From Acidobacteriota bacterium (GTDB lineage: Bacteria; Acidobacteriota; Thermoanaerobaculia; Multivoradales; J023), in NCBI GenBank assembly GCA_029263315.1, contig JAJCXR010000067.1, positions 1 to 64,000 of the forward strand: 64,000 nt of DNA. Reading direction: 5' to 3'. Of this stretch, positions 35,101 through 43,333 are shown one piece after another (the first letter of the stretch is position 1; the number at the start of each line of letters is the position of its first letter). Position numbers and translations under genes: made by a program. The notes beneath the pieces were generated by a model that searched no databases, was not told the origin of the DNA, and saw only the letters and a program-made list of their open reading frames with translations.

Positions 35101-38100
35101 CGAGCAGGCCCGCCGTCGGCACCGAGGCCGTGGCGGTGAGGCTGCCGGTCATGCCGCGCACCAACATGCCGTTGAAGGTGATGCCGTCTTCGTCATCGAC
35201 GCAATCACCGATGCGGCTGCTGCCCAGCATGGTGTCGTCGCCGTCGGCTCCGAGGCTCGGCTGTCCATCGCCTTCCGTATCGACACAGTTGCCCAGGTAG
35301 AGCGCCACGTTGGGGTCGGTGCCGTGCACCGCGCCGCCGGGCAGCAGGGTGCCGAAGGTATCGGGGGCATCACCGAGGTCGGCACCGGCGATCTCCAAGC
35401 GGTAGTCCTCCACCTCGCCGTCCGCCGCCGCACCGCTGGGTCCGTCGCCACCCACCGTCGAGCAGCGGAAACGGGCGTAGGTGAAACCGGGGGTGGCGGT
35501 GGCGGGCACGGGAACCATCGTCAAACCCGGCACTGCCCCGACACTTATGTCGAAGAACACCTGCTCACCGGCGTCGCCGAAGTCACCATCGCGGTTCCAG
35601 TCGATCCAACCGTTGACCAAACAACCCACCGGGCTCTGCGCATCCAGGGTGATGTCGACGCTGCCGCCGAGCATCAACACCGTGGAGGAGAAGGTCACGC
35701 CGTCTTCGTCGTCCCCCGCCGTGGCACACATGCCGTGGGTGACCGTCAAAGCGCCTGACAAATCATCCGCCATGGCGGTGAAGCTTTGCGCTTGACCATC
35801 ATCCGAGTCGACGCAATCGCCGAGGAAGGGAGCCATGGGACCGACCAGCTCATGCTGGGCGCCGCCGTCGAGGGCCACCGTCCGGTAGTTGCCTTGGGCC
35901 GTACCGCCCCCGGCGTCCGGGGCGTCGCCAAAGTCGAAGCTGCGGCCGAAACCGGGGATGAAACCGAAGTCCAAGGTGAAGTTGATGTTGTTGTCGTCCT
36001 CCAGATCATCCTCGGCGTCGGGGGTCGGCTCGCCGTCCACCGATAGGGTGATGGCTTGGCTGACCACCGAGGTGCCCAACAGGTCGCCGCTGTCGTCGTT
36101 GTCGACATCGTTGTCCGGATCGGGGGTGGGCTCATTGCCCGTCGAGGACACCACACCAAGCGCCGAGCAACTCTCGAAGGGGCCGCCCGAGACGAAATTG
36201 GAGGCATCGATCTCGACGATGAAGTCACCGCTCGGCAGACCATCGAAACGATAGCGCCCGTTCCGACCTGCCGAGGTCACGGTCTGTGTCGAGCCGTAGA
36301 ACTCGTTGACCTGGGGCATGCCATCGGTGTTGAGGTCGAGGTAGAGGTTGATCCGCACGCCGTTGATGCCGGCCTCCGGCACCAACGGATCGTAGATGCC
36401 ATCATCGTCGCCAGCGGCGTCGATGACGCCATTGCCGTCGTCGTCACACCACACCACATTGCCCAGGCTGAGGTCGCCGGAAAGCAAAACCAAACCTGCG
36501 TCGACGGTGGGGTTGAATTCACCGGCGGAGAGGATGACCACCGAGGTGGTGCCGTTGGAAGCGCGGGCGTCGGAGTCGATGCTGTCGTCTCCGGCGTTAC
36601 GGCCGGTGAAGCCGGTGGCCGGTGAGGGCAGCATGAACTGCACGAAGTATCGAACCCCGGGGATCAAGTCTTCGAAGAGGTAATAACCGGGATTGCCGAT
36701 TTCATCGTCGGCGGTGACGGTGACCTGGAGCGGGGCACCGTCGTCGCCGCCGGGCTCGGCGTTGCCGTCGCCGTCATCGACGAAGAGCTTCACCGCCACG
36801 CCGTTGATGCCATCGGTGGCGGCCTCGTTCTGCAAACCGTTGCCGTCGCGATCAAACCACACATAGTTGCCCAAGGCGGCGGTGACCGGCGGCAACAAAC
36901 CCATGTCGATGTCGGGGTTGTTCTCCGACGGACCCAAGGTCACCACGTCGGTGCAAGCGGTGACCGGGTCGGCGTCGGAGTCGAGGCCCTCGGCACCGAC
37001 ATCCTGCAGCGTCACATCGAAATTCTGGGGCGGCGTGAACTGCACATAATACGAGCCGGGGCTGAGGGCGCTGAACTTGTACCAGCCCGGGTTTCCCATG
37101 TCGTCATCGGAGGTGATGGTCGACAACAGCAGCACATCGTCACCGGTGCGCGGCAACATGTCCGGACCGGGGCCGTAGAGCGCCACCGGCACATCGTTGA
37201 CGCCCACCTCGCCGGGGGTTAGCATGCCATCGCCGTCGCTATCGATCCACACGAAGTTGCCCAACATGGCATCGTCCGGAGCGACCGGCGCACAGGTGAC
37301 ATCGATACCCACCTTGTTGGGCTCGGCGCCGAGGAAACCGCCGTCGTCCTGACGACTGGAACCGAAGGCGAAGGAATTGAAAGCCTCGTCACCGGCGGCG
37401 CCGGGATCGGCATTGGCGGGGGCGATCATGCGCCATTGGAACTCGAGCTTGTCAAGGGGGTTGAGCACCAGATCACCGAACTCGATCTTGATCGACTGGG
37501 CGTCGGTGATCGGCGTCGGCGCGATGGTCGTCCAGTTGGCAGCATCACAGCCGCTGGTGGGCCCCCCCACCTCCGGACGGCAAGGATTGCCCGACAAGCT
37601 GTAGAAGACAGCGCCGCCGGGGGGCGGGCTGATCGGCTCCACCAACAGGGGCCGGAAGAGACTCAAACGTCCCGAGGTGTCGCGCACGCCGGTATCACCG
37701 ACGAACGGCAGGATGTCGATGATGACGAAGTCTTCCATCGGCACGGTCTGTACGTTTTGCACCTCGACCCGCCAGTCGACGACGCCGCCGCGGGTGGTGT
37801 CGTCGGTGGCCAGACCGGGGATGAAACCGGGGCCCGACGAGTTGCACTGGCCACGGACCAATTTGGCGGACGATAGCTGGGCCACCGCCGCCACGGTGAT
37901 GCCTTCGTTCTCGGTGCACAACGTATCCGTGGTGTCGGCGTCTCCATCGAGGTCGGCGACATCCGTCGCCGAGGTACCGGCACAGATCTGCTCCACCGGC
38001 GAGGTAAAGCTCAGACCGACGGTGTTGTTCAAATTACCGAAGATCACCCCCAGCATGAGCTCGGTATCGAAGGCGATGTTGACCGTCTCGCCGGGGTCGA

Positions 38101-39904
38101 GATCACCGACCAGCGTCCAGCGCAGCAGGGTGCGTCCGGTGCCGTTGTAGTTGTCGATCTCTTCGAAGAGTGACGCGACAACCCCGGTGCCGTTGTCCAT
38201 GAACGTCTCGCTGCCGGCTTGGAAATCCAGGAAATCCGGCAGCAGATCGGTCACCACGAGGCCGCTGGCAGGATCATCGGCCAAGGCGTCGTTGGTGATG
38301 TCGAAGGAAAAGCTCACCGTGTCATTGGGGAAGTAAGGGCCGGTGCTGGTTTCGTTCTTGAGCGGCCGCAGGTAGGTGTAAGGCCCGCTGACGTCGAAAT
38401 CGAAGCTGGCCGCTTCGCTACCCGAGGTGGGGCCCACCGGGCCGCCGCACAGGCCGGTGAACGTGGCGGTCCAATCGGCCGTCACGTGATTGTCGATGTT
38501 GGTGCCGGCCGGGAACCCCAGGTTCACCGTCGCCGCGATGGACGCTTGGCTGCTGGGGGCCATGCCCACCGGAGCGCCGCCGTTGAATACCCACTCGATG
38601 CGGGTGACCCTTTCCCCCGCTCCCAGGGCGGGAGTCACCGTCGCATCGGTGGAGCCGTTGGGCGAGGTGACGGTAAACAGGTTTGCCAGATTGGTGGTGA
38701 CGTTGACAGTCACACTGGTGGGGGCCGGCGAGTAGGCTCCGGTGCTGACACTGGAAATGCTGATGCCGGCGTCGAGATCGGCCCCGGCTCCGTCGCCGTC
38801 ATCGACGACGACCAGGCTGTCGAGGGCGATGTTGCCGGTATTGCGAATGCTGACGTCATAGGAAAAATCTTGGCCTTCGGCCGGTGTCAGGCCGCTGGGC
38901 CGCCCGGCGCCGAATCCCTTGCTCACCGCGGCGTCGGCCACTTCGGCGAACTGCAGCAGGGTGTGCATGAAATCGGTGGGGCCTTGGACGAAGCCCGGCG
39001 GCTCGCCTAGGGGATCCACCGTCGCCGTGACGGTGGAGGTAACGGTGTCCCCGGCGCTGAACGGCGGGTCTTCGAAGCTGACGTCGACGCGCAAGGTCAG
39101 GGAGGTCGGCACCGGGATCGGTCCGAGGCCCGTCCAGGTGACGGTGTTGGTCATGGCGTCATAAACGCCGCCGTCCATCGGCATGACATTGGTGACACCA
39201 ACGGGCAATTGCAATACGACATCGGCATCGAGGAGATCGAGGCTGCCGCTGGCGGTGCTGGGGCCGACGTTGATGTTGTAGGTACTACCGGTGGGGCAAT
39301 CGCCGATGAAACCACCGTCGAGACCACTGCCGATATCCACTTGCGGGCTGGCCTGGGCGGTGACCGGCGGCAGGTCTTCCATCTGGGTGACCAAGCCGGT
39401 ACCGGTGGAGATCACCGCGTTGGTGACGCCGGTGGTTGGTGTGCCGTCGGCCGTCGAGCCGTTGGCAAAGTGCACCGTGACGTCCATATCGCCGGTATTG
39501 CCGGCCGGTACTGAAGCCTGGAAATTGAACGTCACCGTGCCGCCGGTGGGCGAGCCGTCATGGGAGCCGGAGGCGACGTCCGTCGGCGGAAAGAAGAGGG
39601 AATCGAAGACCACTTCCGGCGGCAGATCCACCGTCACCACAGCGCCGTCGCAGGTGGGGATCGAGATCAGGTCACAGGAATAGCTGATGCGATAACGGAA
39701 CGCATCGCCACTGGCTACCGTGCCGCCAGGGGCATCCAGAACGGTCGGCAGAATGCTGAGTCGGTTCTGGGCTTGGGCCGGCAAAGCCAGCGCCACAACC
39801 GCCAGGACGATCCACATCAGGGCGGCGAAATATCGGGGTTGGGCGGCTTTGGCGGCCCGGGGCAACGGGCCAACGAACGAAGCGAAGCTTCCTGAATTCG
39901 GCAT
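29105..39904 (-). CDS. Giant secreted multi-repeat surface protein (DUF11, SdrD_B, GEVED, IPTL-CTERM)
   Basis: About 3599 residues from ATG 39904, chosen because GGAG lies 6 nt before it; two further ATGs are possible upstream (39910, 39937). A signal segment (WIVLAVVALALPAQAQ) is followed by DUF11-like domains (SYDVSIRNTGNIALDSLVVVDD; FSFDITNDA...LVVTDLLP; VVDWRVEVQNVQ). Three SdrD_B-like domains follow, each opening LGNxVWxDxDGNG. Twelve consecutive units run from FGDAPD to GEVEDY. A last DUF11-like domain and the C-terminal sorting tail VPTLGTWGLLLMGLW with RRLRRR complete it, matching IPTL-CTERM anchors. The Asp-rich loops (DGDGTF, DDEDGV) probably bind calcium. Expected to be an anchored adhesin or matrix protein; ligand unknown. 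Confidence 0.9.
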   Translation of the reverse strand: MPNSGSFASFVGPLPRAAKAAQPRYFAALMWIVLAVVALALPAQAQNRLSILPTVLDAPGGTVASGDAFRYRISYSCDLISIPTCDGAVVTVDLPPEVVFDSLFFPPTDVASGSHDGSPTGGTVTFNFQASVPAGNTGDMDVTVHFANGSTADGTPTTGVTNAVISTGTGLVTQMEDLPPVTAQASPQVDIGSGLDGGFIGDCPTGSTYNINVGPSTASGSLDLLDADVVLQLPVGVTNVMPMDGGVYDAMTNTVTWTGLGPIPVPTSLTLRVDVSFEDPPFSAGDTVTSTVTATVDPLGEPPGFVQGPTDFMHTLLQFAEVADAAVSKGFGAGRPSGLTPAEGQDFSYDVSIRNTGNIALDSLVVVDDGDGAGADLDAGISISSVSTGAYSPAPTSVTVNVTTNLANLFTVTSPNGSTDATVTPALGAGERVTRIEWVFNGGAPVGMAPSSQASIAATVNLGFPAGTNIDNHVTADWTATFTGLCGGPVGPTSGSEAASFDFDVSGPYTYLRPLKNETSTGPYFPNDTVSFSFDITNDALADDPASGLVVTDLLPDFLDFQAGSETFMDNGTGVVASLFEEIDNYNGTGRTLLRWTLVGDLDPGETVNIAFDTELMLGVIFGNLNNTVGLSFTSPVEQICAGTSATDVADLDGDADTTDTLCTENEGITVAAVAQLSSAKLVRGQCNSSGPGFIPGLATDDTTRGGVVDWRVEVQNVQTVPMEDFVIIDILPFVGDTGVRDTSGRLSLFRPLLVEPISPPPGGAVFYSLSGNPCRPEVGGPTSGCDAANWTTIAPTPITDAQSIKIEFGDLVLNPLDKLEFQWRMIAPANADPGAAGDEAFNSFAFGSSRQDDGGFLGAEPNKVGIDVTCAPVAPDDAMLGNFVWIDSDGDGMLTPGEVGVNDVPVALYGPGPDMLPRTGDDVLLLSTITSDDDMGNPGWYKFSALSPGSYYVQFTPPQNFDVTLQDVGAEGLDSDADPVTACTDVVTLGPSENNPDIDMGLLPPVTAALGNYVWFDRDGNGLQNEAATDGINGVAVKLFVDDGDGNAEPGGDDGAPLQVTVTADDEIGNPGYYLFEDLIPGVRYFVQFMLPSPATGFTGRNAGDDSIDSDARASNGTTSVVILSAGEFNPTVDAGLVLLSGDLSLGNVVWCDDDGNGVIDAAGDDDGIYDPLVPEAGINGVRINLYLDLNTDGMPQVNEFYGSTQTVTSAGRNGRYRFDGLPSGDFIVEIDASNFVSGGPFESCSALGVVSSTGNEPTPDPDNDVDNDDSGDLLGTSVVSQAITLSVDGEPTPDAEDDLEDDNNINFTLDFGFIPGFGRSFDFGDAPDAGGGTAQGNYRTVALDGGAQHELVGPMAPFLGDCVDSDDGQAQSFTAMADDLSGALTVTHGMCATAGDDEDGVTFSSTVLMLGGSVDITLDAQSPVGCLVNGWIDWNRDGDFGDAGEQVFFDISVGAVPGLTMVPVPATATPGFTYARFRCSTVGGDGPSGAAADGEVEDYRLEIAGADLGDAPDTFGTLLPGGAVHGTDPNVALYLGNCVDTEGDGQPSLGADGDDTMLGSSRIGDCVDDEDGITFNGMLVRGMTGSLTATASVPTAGLLDAWIDFNGNGVFDHPAEHLFGGVSQALSTGSNSLPSFVVPANAAVGISYARFRFSSAGGLAPTGMAMDGEVEDYQVLIKGFDFGDAPDAEYGTVLASGGAQHVVDPTGNVYLGPGASGCADVENDGAPSVGADGDDTTATLSTSADAGVCGSADDEEGVTFDTMLFTCQQAQITVTTGAAGRLDAWIDYDRAAVNGFGGVSDQIFTNRSLNSGTNVLTFDVPCNAQLGDSYARFRFSSAGGLAPTGLAMNGEVEDYAVLIKGVDFGDAADSYDTTFGAGGPTHGITPGAGFHLGACVDTEVNAGSPLDTTGDDVSVGTSTEGTCAVGNDDEDGVAFTSMLVACLSADVEVTASLAGVLDAWVDFDGDGTFNQANERIFNGQAVAAGSNSLSFAIPCALEPGNTTSRFRFSSAGVGGPATDAMDGEVEDYSVFLKAADFGDAPDTYGTSDGAGGPSHGVDPTAPDFFLGACVDTEGDAAPPLDGSGDDVSASGDVDGTCVGNDDEDGVSFDTMVIACQTADLTLTASAAGLLDAWVDFDGNGDFTGGSEQIFASHALAAGTNSRSFAVPCDATAGNTFVRFRFSSTGGLASGGPTMDGEVEDYSVVLKGSDWGDAPDTYGTTAGASGPLHGVDPASSLYLGACVDTEGDAQAPLDASGDDVSASGNVVGTCVGGDDEDGVSFDSMVVACQDADLTITVGAAGRLDGWIDFDRDGTFGGPGEQVFASEVLTVGANSRSVSVPCDAEVGTTYARFRLSSTGGLASGGPSMDGEVEDYALLLKGSDWGDAPDTYGTSMANGGPLHGVDPGSPLALGVCVDVETDAQTPLDSSGDDVNASPDVVGTCVGGDDEDGVSFDTMVIACQQADLTVTATAPGLLDAWLDFAGDGTFAQPGDRIFTAQGLAAGGNGLSFNVPCDATLGTTYVRFRFSSTGIGTPGGPVIDGEVEDYAVTVKGSDLGDLPDSFATSVSAGGAAHGVDPAVPLFLGACVDTETDAGLPLDASGDDVNGGTSIAGSCAVAGDDEDGVSFDSALVACRDADITVTASAPGLLDGWIDFDGSGDFVAPSDRIFTSQPLVVGAQGLTFSIPCDAVPGTTYLRFRFSSTGAAGSAGPVADGEVEDYVRTLDGVDFGDAPDTYDTLFAANGPTHGVDTGSNIYLGNCVDTEVDGQVGSGNANDDDNNVGSSTAGTCSGNDDEDGVVFDTLITACKPASITVTASAAGLLDAWIDYDADGAFVEALDQVFASEPLVAGPNTLNFNVPCTASSGTTFTRFRFSSAGGLSHDGPAVDGEVEDYQISSDEADFGDAPNSYSTDFASGGPLHGLDPALDLYLGACVDSEVDGQPTVAADGDDVGVGITALGTCSGNDDEDGVIFVTEVIACQQADLTVTASDAGRLDAWLDLDGDGTFNGASDHIFTDQALVAGVNNLSFQVPCNATPGDTFARFRFGAIGNLDFTGTTPNGEVEDYALPVFGSDLGDAPDTYLTTFGAAGPSHGVDTAGTLYLGACVDTDGDGQPSVDALGDDANGGTSVAGSCTGNDDEDGVVFDTLPTLCLDTNLTVVAAAAGRLDAWLDLDGDGTFVGPDDQIFMAQPLVAGSNSLVFNVPCDATPGDSYARFRFSSSGALPIGGPAIDGEVEDYAVLVQGFDFGDAPDPQYPTLLASDGARHVVLPTGNPTLGSQVDIEIEGLQSPDHLGDDNDAADDEDGITLSGLYIPNAPGSMIVQTGSTGGFLNAWIDYNQNGSWDDPGEQIATDLALAASSMQDLELVVDAASAVGPTCARFRLSTSTGLAPTGRADDGEVEDYTLEITEENALLGLSKVILDVQRIDPGASYDVTFFLRAENFGNIRIDELQVMSDVSVAFEDAESVTVVSVSSVELSINPDFDGEGDINLLDGSDALDPGDSGEIILVVNVVPGGNPGPYFCSAVITGTSDADTDVMDVSHNGDDPDGNGNGDPSDDDTPTDVLFDLPPIEVPTLGTWGLLLMGLWLATLGGRRLRRRH
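29695..35950 (-). repeat. Twelve tandem ~515-bp coding repeats (GEVED units)
   Basis: Within the giant gene the codons for GEVEDY recur at about 29.70, 30.19, 30.71, 31.23, 31.74, 32.27, 32.78, 33.30, 33.81, 34.34, 34.88 and 35.40 kb, a spacing of roughly 490-545 bp (typically ~517). Each unit encodes FGDAPD ... HGVDP ... LGxCVDTE ... DDEDGV ... LLDAWIDFDGDGTF ... ARFRFSSTGG ... DGEVEDY. The units near 32.3-33.8 kb are the most alike, suggesting recent duplication or gene conversion. Confidence 0.92.
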
Positions 39905-40368
39905 GTGCATCTCCGTCCCAAAGAAGGGGAGGTCCATTCATGGGGATCCGCAGAGCAAGTCGCCTAGGGGTAGCCTCCGAGTCGGCGCAGTACCACCCTT
40001 TACCGAGTCTCTAGGCTCGGAGCAAAGATAGCCTGCATGCTAAGCCTTGGGCTGTTTGCCTTCTGGGATCACAAAAAATATGTAACGAGGGAAACGGTAG
40101 CATAGCCTTTGGGCTGAATGAAGCCTATACGCCAACACGCATAGATGCGTCATTCGCGAAGATCTGCACAACACCATCCCAGTGATTTGGCATCACTTCA
40201 CTTGCCGGTGGCCGTGACAGCCGTCTACTCTGTCTGACACCATCAACCACGTCAGGCAGAATCAACTGCGTCAGACAAAATCAACTGCGTTGGATGGCGC
40301 CAGGTGTCAACGACATCACCGCCCGTCCAACCGGCCGACTGCCCACCAACCCAATGAGGAATCCGCCC
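39905..40368. other. Divergent intergenic region with palindrome and 19-bp repeats
   Basis: No gene is seen. It separates two divergent genes and must carry both promoters. ACGCAT-AG-ATGCGT (40137-40150) is a perfect short palindrome and may be an operator. Between 40232 and 40288, three 19-bp units of GTCAGACAAAATCAACTGC type are arranged in tandem, the first most divergent. Confidence 0.6.
40232..40288 (+). repeat. Tandem repeat, 3 x 19 bp
   Basis: Units begin at 40232, 40251 and 40270; the last two differ at two positions and the first at about six. Non-coding, upstream of the M28 peptidase. Confidence 0.8.
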
Positions 40369-42024
40369 GTGACCTTCCTACGCTGCCTTGCCACCTCGTC
40401 ACTCTTGCTGCTCGCCACCGTCGATCTCGCCCATGCCGAGGAGCCGGTGCACTGGCAAGTGGTCAATCAAATCCGCGATGAGGGTTTCCACCGCTCGCAA
40501 GTGATGGCGACGGTCCAGCATCTGACCGACACCATCGGTCCGCGGCTCACCGGCTCCCCCGCTTCCCACCAGGCCCAGGAATGGACGCGCCAGCAACTGG
40601 CCTCTTGGGGTCTCGAAGCGGCCCAATTGGAAGCCTACGAATTCGGCCACGGCTGGACGATGGAACGGGCCTCTTTGCATCTGGTGAGCCCACGACGGGC
40701 CCCCTTGACCGCTTTCCCCAAGGCTTGGACACCGGGCACCGACGGGCCGGTCCAAGGTCCGCTACTGGCCATCACCCTGGAGTCCGAGGAGGACTTGGAA
40801 GAGCACCGCGGCAAGCTGGCCGGCAAGATCTTGCTGCTGCTCGACGACGATCCCACCAAGGGCCCCGACGGCCCGCCGTTTCGTCGCTGGGACGGGTCCG
40901 AGCTCGAGGAGTCCTTGACCTTCGAGGTGCCGTCGGATCGGGCCGGCGCCTGGCGCAAGCGGATGCAGAAGCGCTACCACTTCGCTGAGATCCTCAACAC
41001 GTTCCTGGCCGAGGAGGGCGTCCTGGCGGTGCTCGACAACAGCTCCCGTGCCTATGGCATCGTGCGCACCGGCGCCGGGGGTAGCTACGGGATGCCGGAC
41101 CGCCACCGCGGTGTGCCCAGCTTGACCCTGATGCAGGAGCACTACAACCTATTGCAGCGTTTGCTCGAAGACGACCCCGCCGTGGAAGTGGAGCTCGAGG
41201 TGGCGACCACCTTCCATGAGCAAGACCCGATGGCCTACAACACCGTGGCGGACCTACCCGGCAGCGACTTGGCGGACGAAATCGTCCTCTTGGGGGGCCA
41301 CCTGGACTCCTGGCACCTGGGCACCGGCGCCACCGACAACGCCGCCGCCTGCGCCGTCATGATGGAAGCCATGCGCATCCTCCAGGCCATCGATGCCAAA
41401 CCCCGGCGCACCATTCGCATCGGCCTGTGGAGCGGTGAAGAGCAAGGGTTGTTGGGCTCACGGCAGCATGTCGCGCAACGCCTGGCCGACCGTCCCGAAA
41501 GCCAGGACGAAGAACAGCTGGCGATGCCCGAGCGCCTGCGGGACACCACCTGGCCGCTGCAGCTCAAACCCGACCACGACAACTTCTCCGTCTACTTCAA
41601 CCTCGACAACGGTGGCGGCAAGATCCGCGGTATTTGGTCGCAGGAGAACGCCGCCGTCGTCCCCATCTTCGAAGCCTGGCTGACCCCCTTCGCCGACTTG
41701 GGGGCCAGCACCGTGTCGATCAACAATACCAGCGGCACCGACCACCTGGCCTTCGACAGCGTCGGGTTACCGGGTTTCCAGTTCATCCAAGATCCCATGG
41801 ACTACCGGGCCCGCACCCACCACACCCAGCTCGACACCCTCGACTACGTGGTGCGGGAAGACCTGATGCAAGCGGCGGTGATCGTCGCCTCCTTCGCCTA
41901 CCACGCCGCCATGCGCGACGAGAAGATGCCGCGCAAGCCACTTCCTCGGGAGCCGCCGGCCGAGGAGCCGCCGGCCGAAAAGGAGCACAAGGGCAATTTG
42001 GACGAGGCGGCCGCTGAGCACTGA
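40369..42024 (+). CDS. Secreted M28-family zinc aminopeptidase
   Basis: A 551-residue exported peptidase from GTG 40369, chosen because GAGGA lies 8 nt before it; ATG 40354 would add five residues. Signal peptide: FLRCLATSSLLLLATVDLAHA. A PA-type insert domain lies in the first half (VQGPLLAITLES ... GKLAGKILLLLDDD). The M28 catalytic part has the di-zinc ligands in GGHLDSWHLGTGATDNAA, the catalytic pair in WSGEEQGLLGS, an Asp in NLDNGGGKIRG, and the final His in RTHHTQLDTLDYV. It resembles bacterial homologues of plasma glutamate carboxypeptidase that release N-terminal residues. The C-terminal tail is charged (PPAEEPPAEKEH) with a short repeated element. Confidence 0.9.
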   Translation: MTFLRCLATSSLLLLATVDLAHAEEPVHWQVVNQIRDEGFHRSQVMATVQHLTDTIGPRLTGSPASHQAQEWTRQQLASWGLEAAQLEAYEFGHGWTMERASLHLVSPRRAPLTAFPKAWTPGTDGPVQGPLLAITLESEEDLEEHRGKLAGKILLLLDDDPTKGPDGPPFRRWDGSELEESLTFEVPSDRAGAWRKRMQKRYHFAEILNTFLAEEGVLAVLDNSSRAYGIVRTGAGGSYGMPDRHRGVPSLTLMQEHYNLLQRLLEDDPAVEVELEVATTFHEQDPMAYNTVADLPGSDLADEIVLLGGHLDSWHLGTGATDNAAACAVMMEAMRILQAIDAKPRRTIRIGLWSGEEQGLLGSRQHVAQRLADRPESQDEEQLAMPERLRDTTWPLQLKPDHDNFSVYFNLDNGGGKIRGIWSQENAAVVPIFEAWLTPFADLGASTVSINNTSGTDHLAFDSVGLPGFQFIQDPMDYRARTHHTQLDTLDYVVREDLMQAAVIVASFAYHAAMRDEKMPRKPLPREPPAEEPPAEKEHKGNLDEAAAEH

Positions 42025-42044
42025 GCGCAGCGGCGAGCACCGGC

Positions 42045-43280
42045 TCACTGATGGATCGTCGCCTCGTCGAGTCCCAGGCCGTGGGGATCGACGGACTTGA
42101 GCAAAGGCTTGCCGGAAGCATCTTCCTGAAACAGCCACACCGTCCCGGCGGCGCCTTGCCAGCCGTGGAAGGAAATAGGCCCGGTCAAGCCCTCGAAGTC
42201 CTCGGTGGCCGCCAATTGCTGGCGTAGGCTCTCGGGGTCGGTACCACCCCGTTCGAGGGCCCTAAAGAGAATTCGAAAGGTATCGTAGGTCAAGGCGGCG
42301 GTGCCATGGGGTTCTTTGCCGAGGCGCGCTTCGAAGGCGGCGACGAAGGCCTCGTCCTCGGCCCGGGCCAGCGCCCGGTGCCAGCCGAGGGCGCGGATGG
42401 CGCTGGCAGCTTCCGGCCGTCCCTTGAAAACCCCCACCGCCCAGGAATCCGAGCCCAGGATCTGAGTCTTCAAACCTATCTCGCCGATCTGAGCCAGCTG
42501 CAAATCGATGTCGTCGATGTAGTTCGGAATAAACAACACATCCGGCGCGCCTTCGGCGATTCGCGCCAAGGCCGCTCTGAAATCCTTCTCCTTGGCATAC
42601 CCTTCACTGGCGACAATCTCACCGCCCGCATCTTCGACCGCCCGCTGGAAGATCTCGGCCAACCCTCGACTGTAATCCGAGGCCTGATCGAAGAGCACGG
42701 CGCAGCGGGGGCCAACATCTTGGACCGCAAAATAACCCAAGGCCCAGCCCTGTCCGGCATCGCCAAAGGTAACGCGAAAGACCCAATGTTTGCCGGCGAT
42801 CACTTTGGGGTTAGAGGCTGCCGGCGTCAACATCGGCAAGCCATAGCTTTCGGCCACCTCGGCCACCGGAATCGCCGTCGTGCTGAGGGTCGGCCCGACC
42901 AAGGCGACGAGGGAATTCTGACCGATCCAACGCCGCACGACGTCGACGGCATGGTTTGGATCAGCTCGACTGTCTTCGACCAGCAACTCGACGGGGCGTC
43001 GCTGGCCATCGATCCACAGCCCCCCTTGGGCATTGACCTCCTCCACCGCCATCAGGGCCGCAATCCATGCCGGCTCGCCGACGCTGGCGGGGAAGGGGCT
43101 GGTGAGAGGAACGATCAAACCGATGCGCACCGGCTCCACCGGCGGTGAGCCGCCACCACAGGCCGCGCTCCACAGGCACAGAGCCAGCAGCGCGAAGCAT
43201 CGTCCCTGTCCCCTCCGACCGCCCCTGTCGGTCGCACCGAGCTGCCTCTTCGACCTCTTGGGTAATGCCATGGGCGGCAT
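42045..43280 (-). CDS. ABC-type substrate-binding lipoprotein, LivK-like (copy A)
   Basis: A 411-residue type I periplasmic binding protein (Peripla_BP_6, branched-chain amino-acid/amide group). A lipobox-like SAAC lies in LALCLWSAACGGG, so it is probably lipid-anchored. The fold begins VRIGLIVPLTSPFPASVG, then AVEEVNAQGG, ELLVEDSRADP, ALVGPTLSTTAIPVAEVAESYGLPMLTP, CAVLFDQASDYSRGLAEIF and QILGSDSW. Close paralogue of the gene at 43334-44551; no permease or ATPase genes are adjacent, so it may be an orphan sensor or donate to a distant transporter. Ligand unknown. Confidence 0.88.
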   Translation of the reverse strand: MPPMALPKRSKRQLGATDRGGRRGQGRCFALLALCLWSAACGGGSPPVEPVRIGLIVPLTSPFPASVGEPAWIAALMAVEEVNAQGGLWIDGQRRPVELLVEDSRADPNHAVDVVRRWIGQNSLVALVGPTLSTTAIPVAEVAESYGLPMLTPAASNPKVIAGKHWVFRVTFGDAGQGWALGYFAVQDVGPRCAVLFDQASDYSRGLAEIFQRAVEDAGGEIVASEGYAKEKDFRAALARIAEGAPDVLFIPNYIDDIDLQLAQIGEIGLKTQILGSDSWAVGVFKGRPEAASAIRALGWHRALARAEDEAFVAAFEARLGKEPHGTAALTYDTFRILFRALERGGTDPESLRQQLAATEDFEGLTGPISFHGWQGAAGTVWLFQEDASGKPLLKSVDPHGLGLDEATIHQ

Positions 43281-43333
43281 TATTTCACTACTTGGGGCTG
43301 CCTAGCTGAGGGGTCCGATCAGCGGTGAATCAG

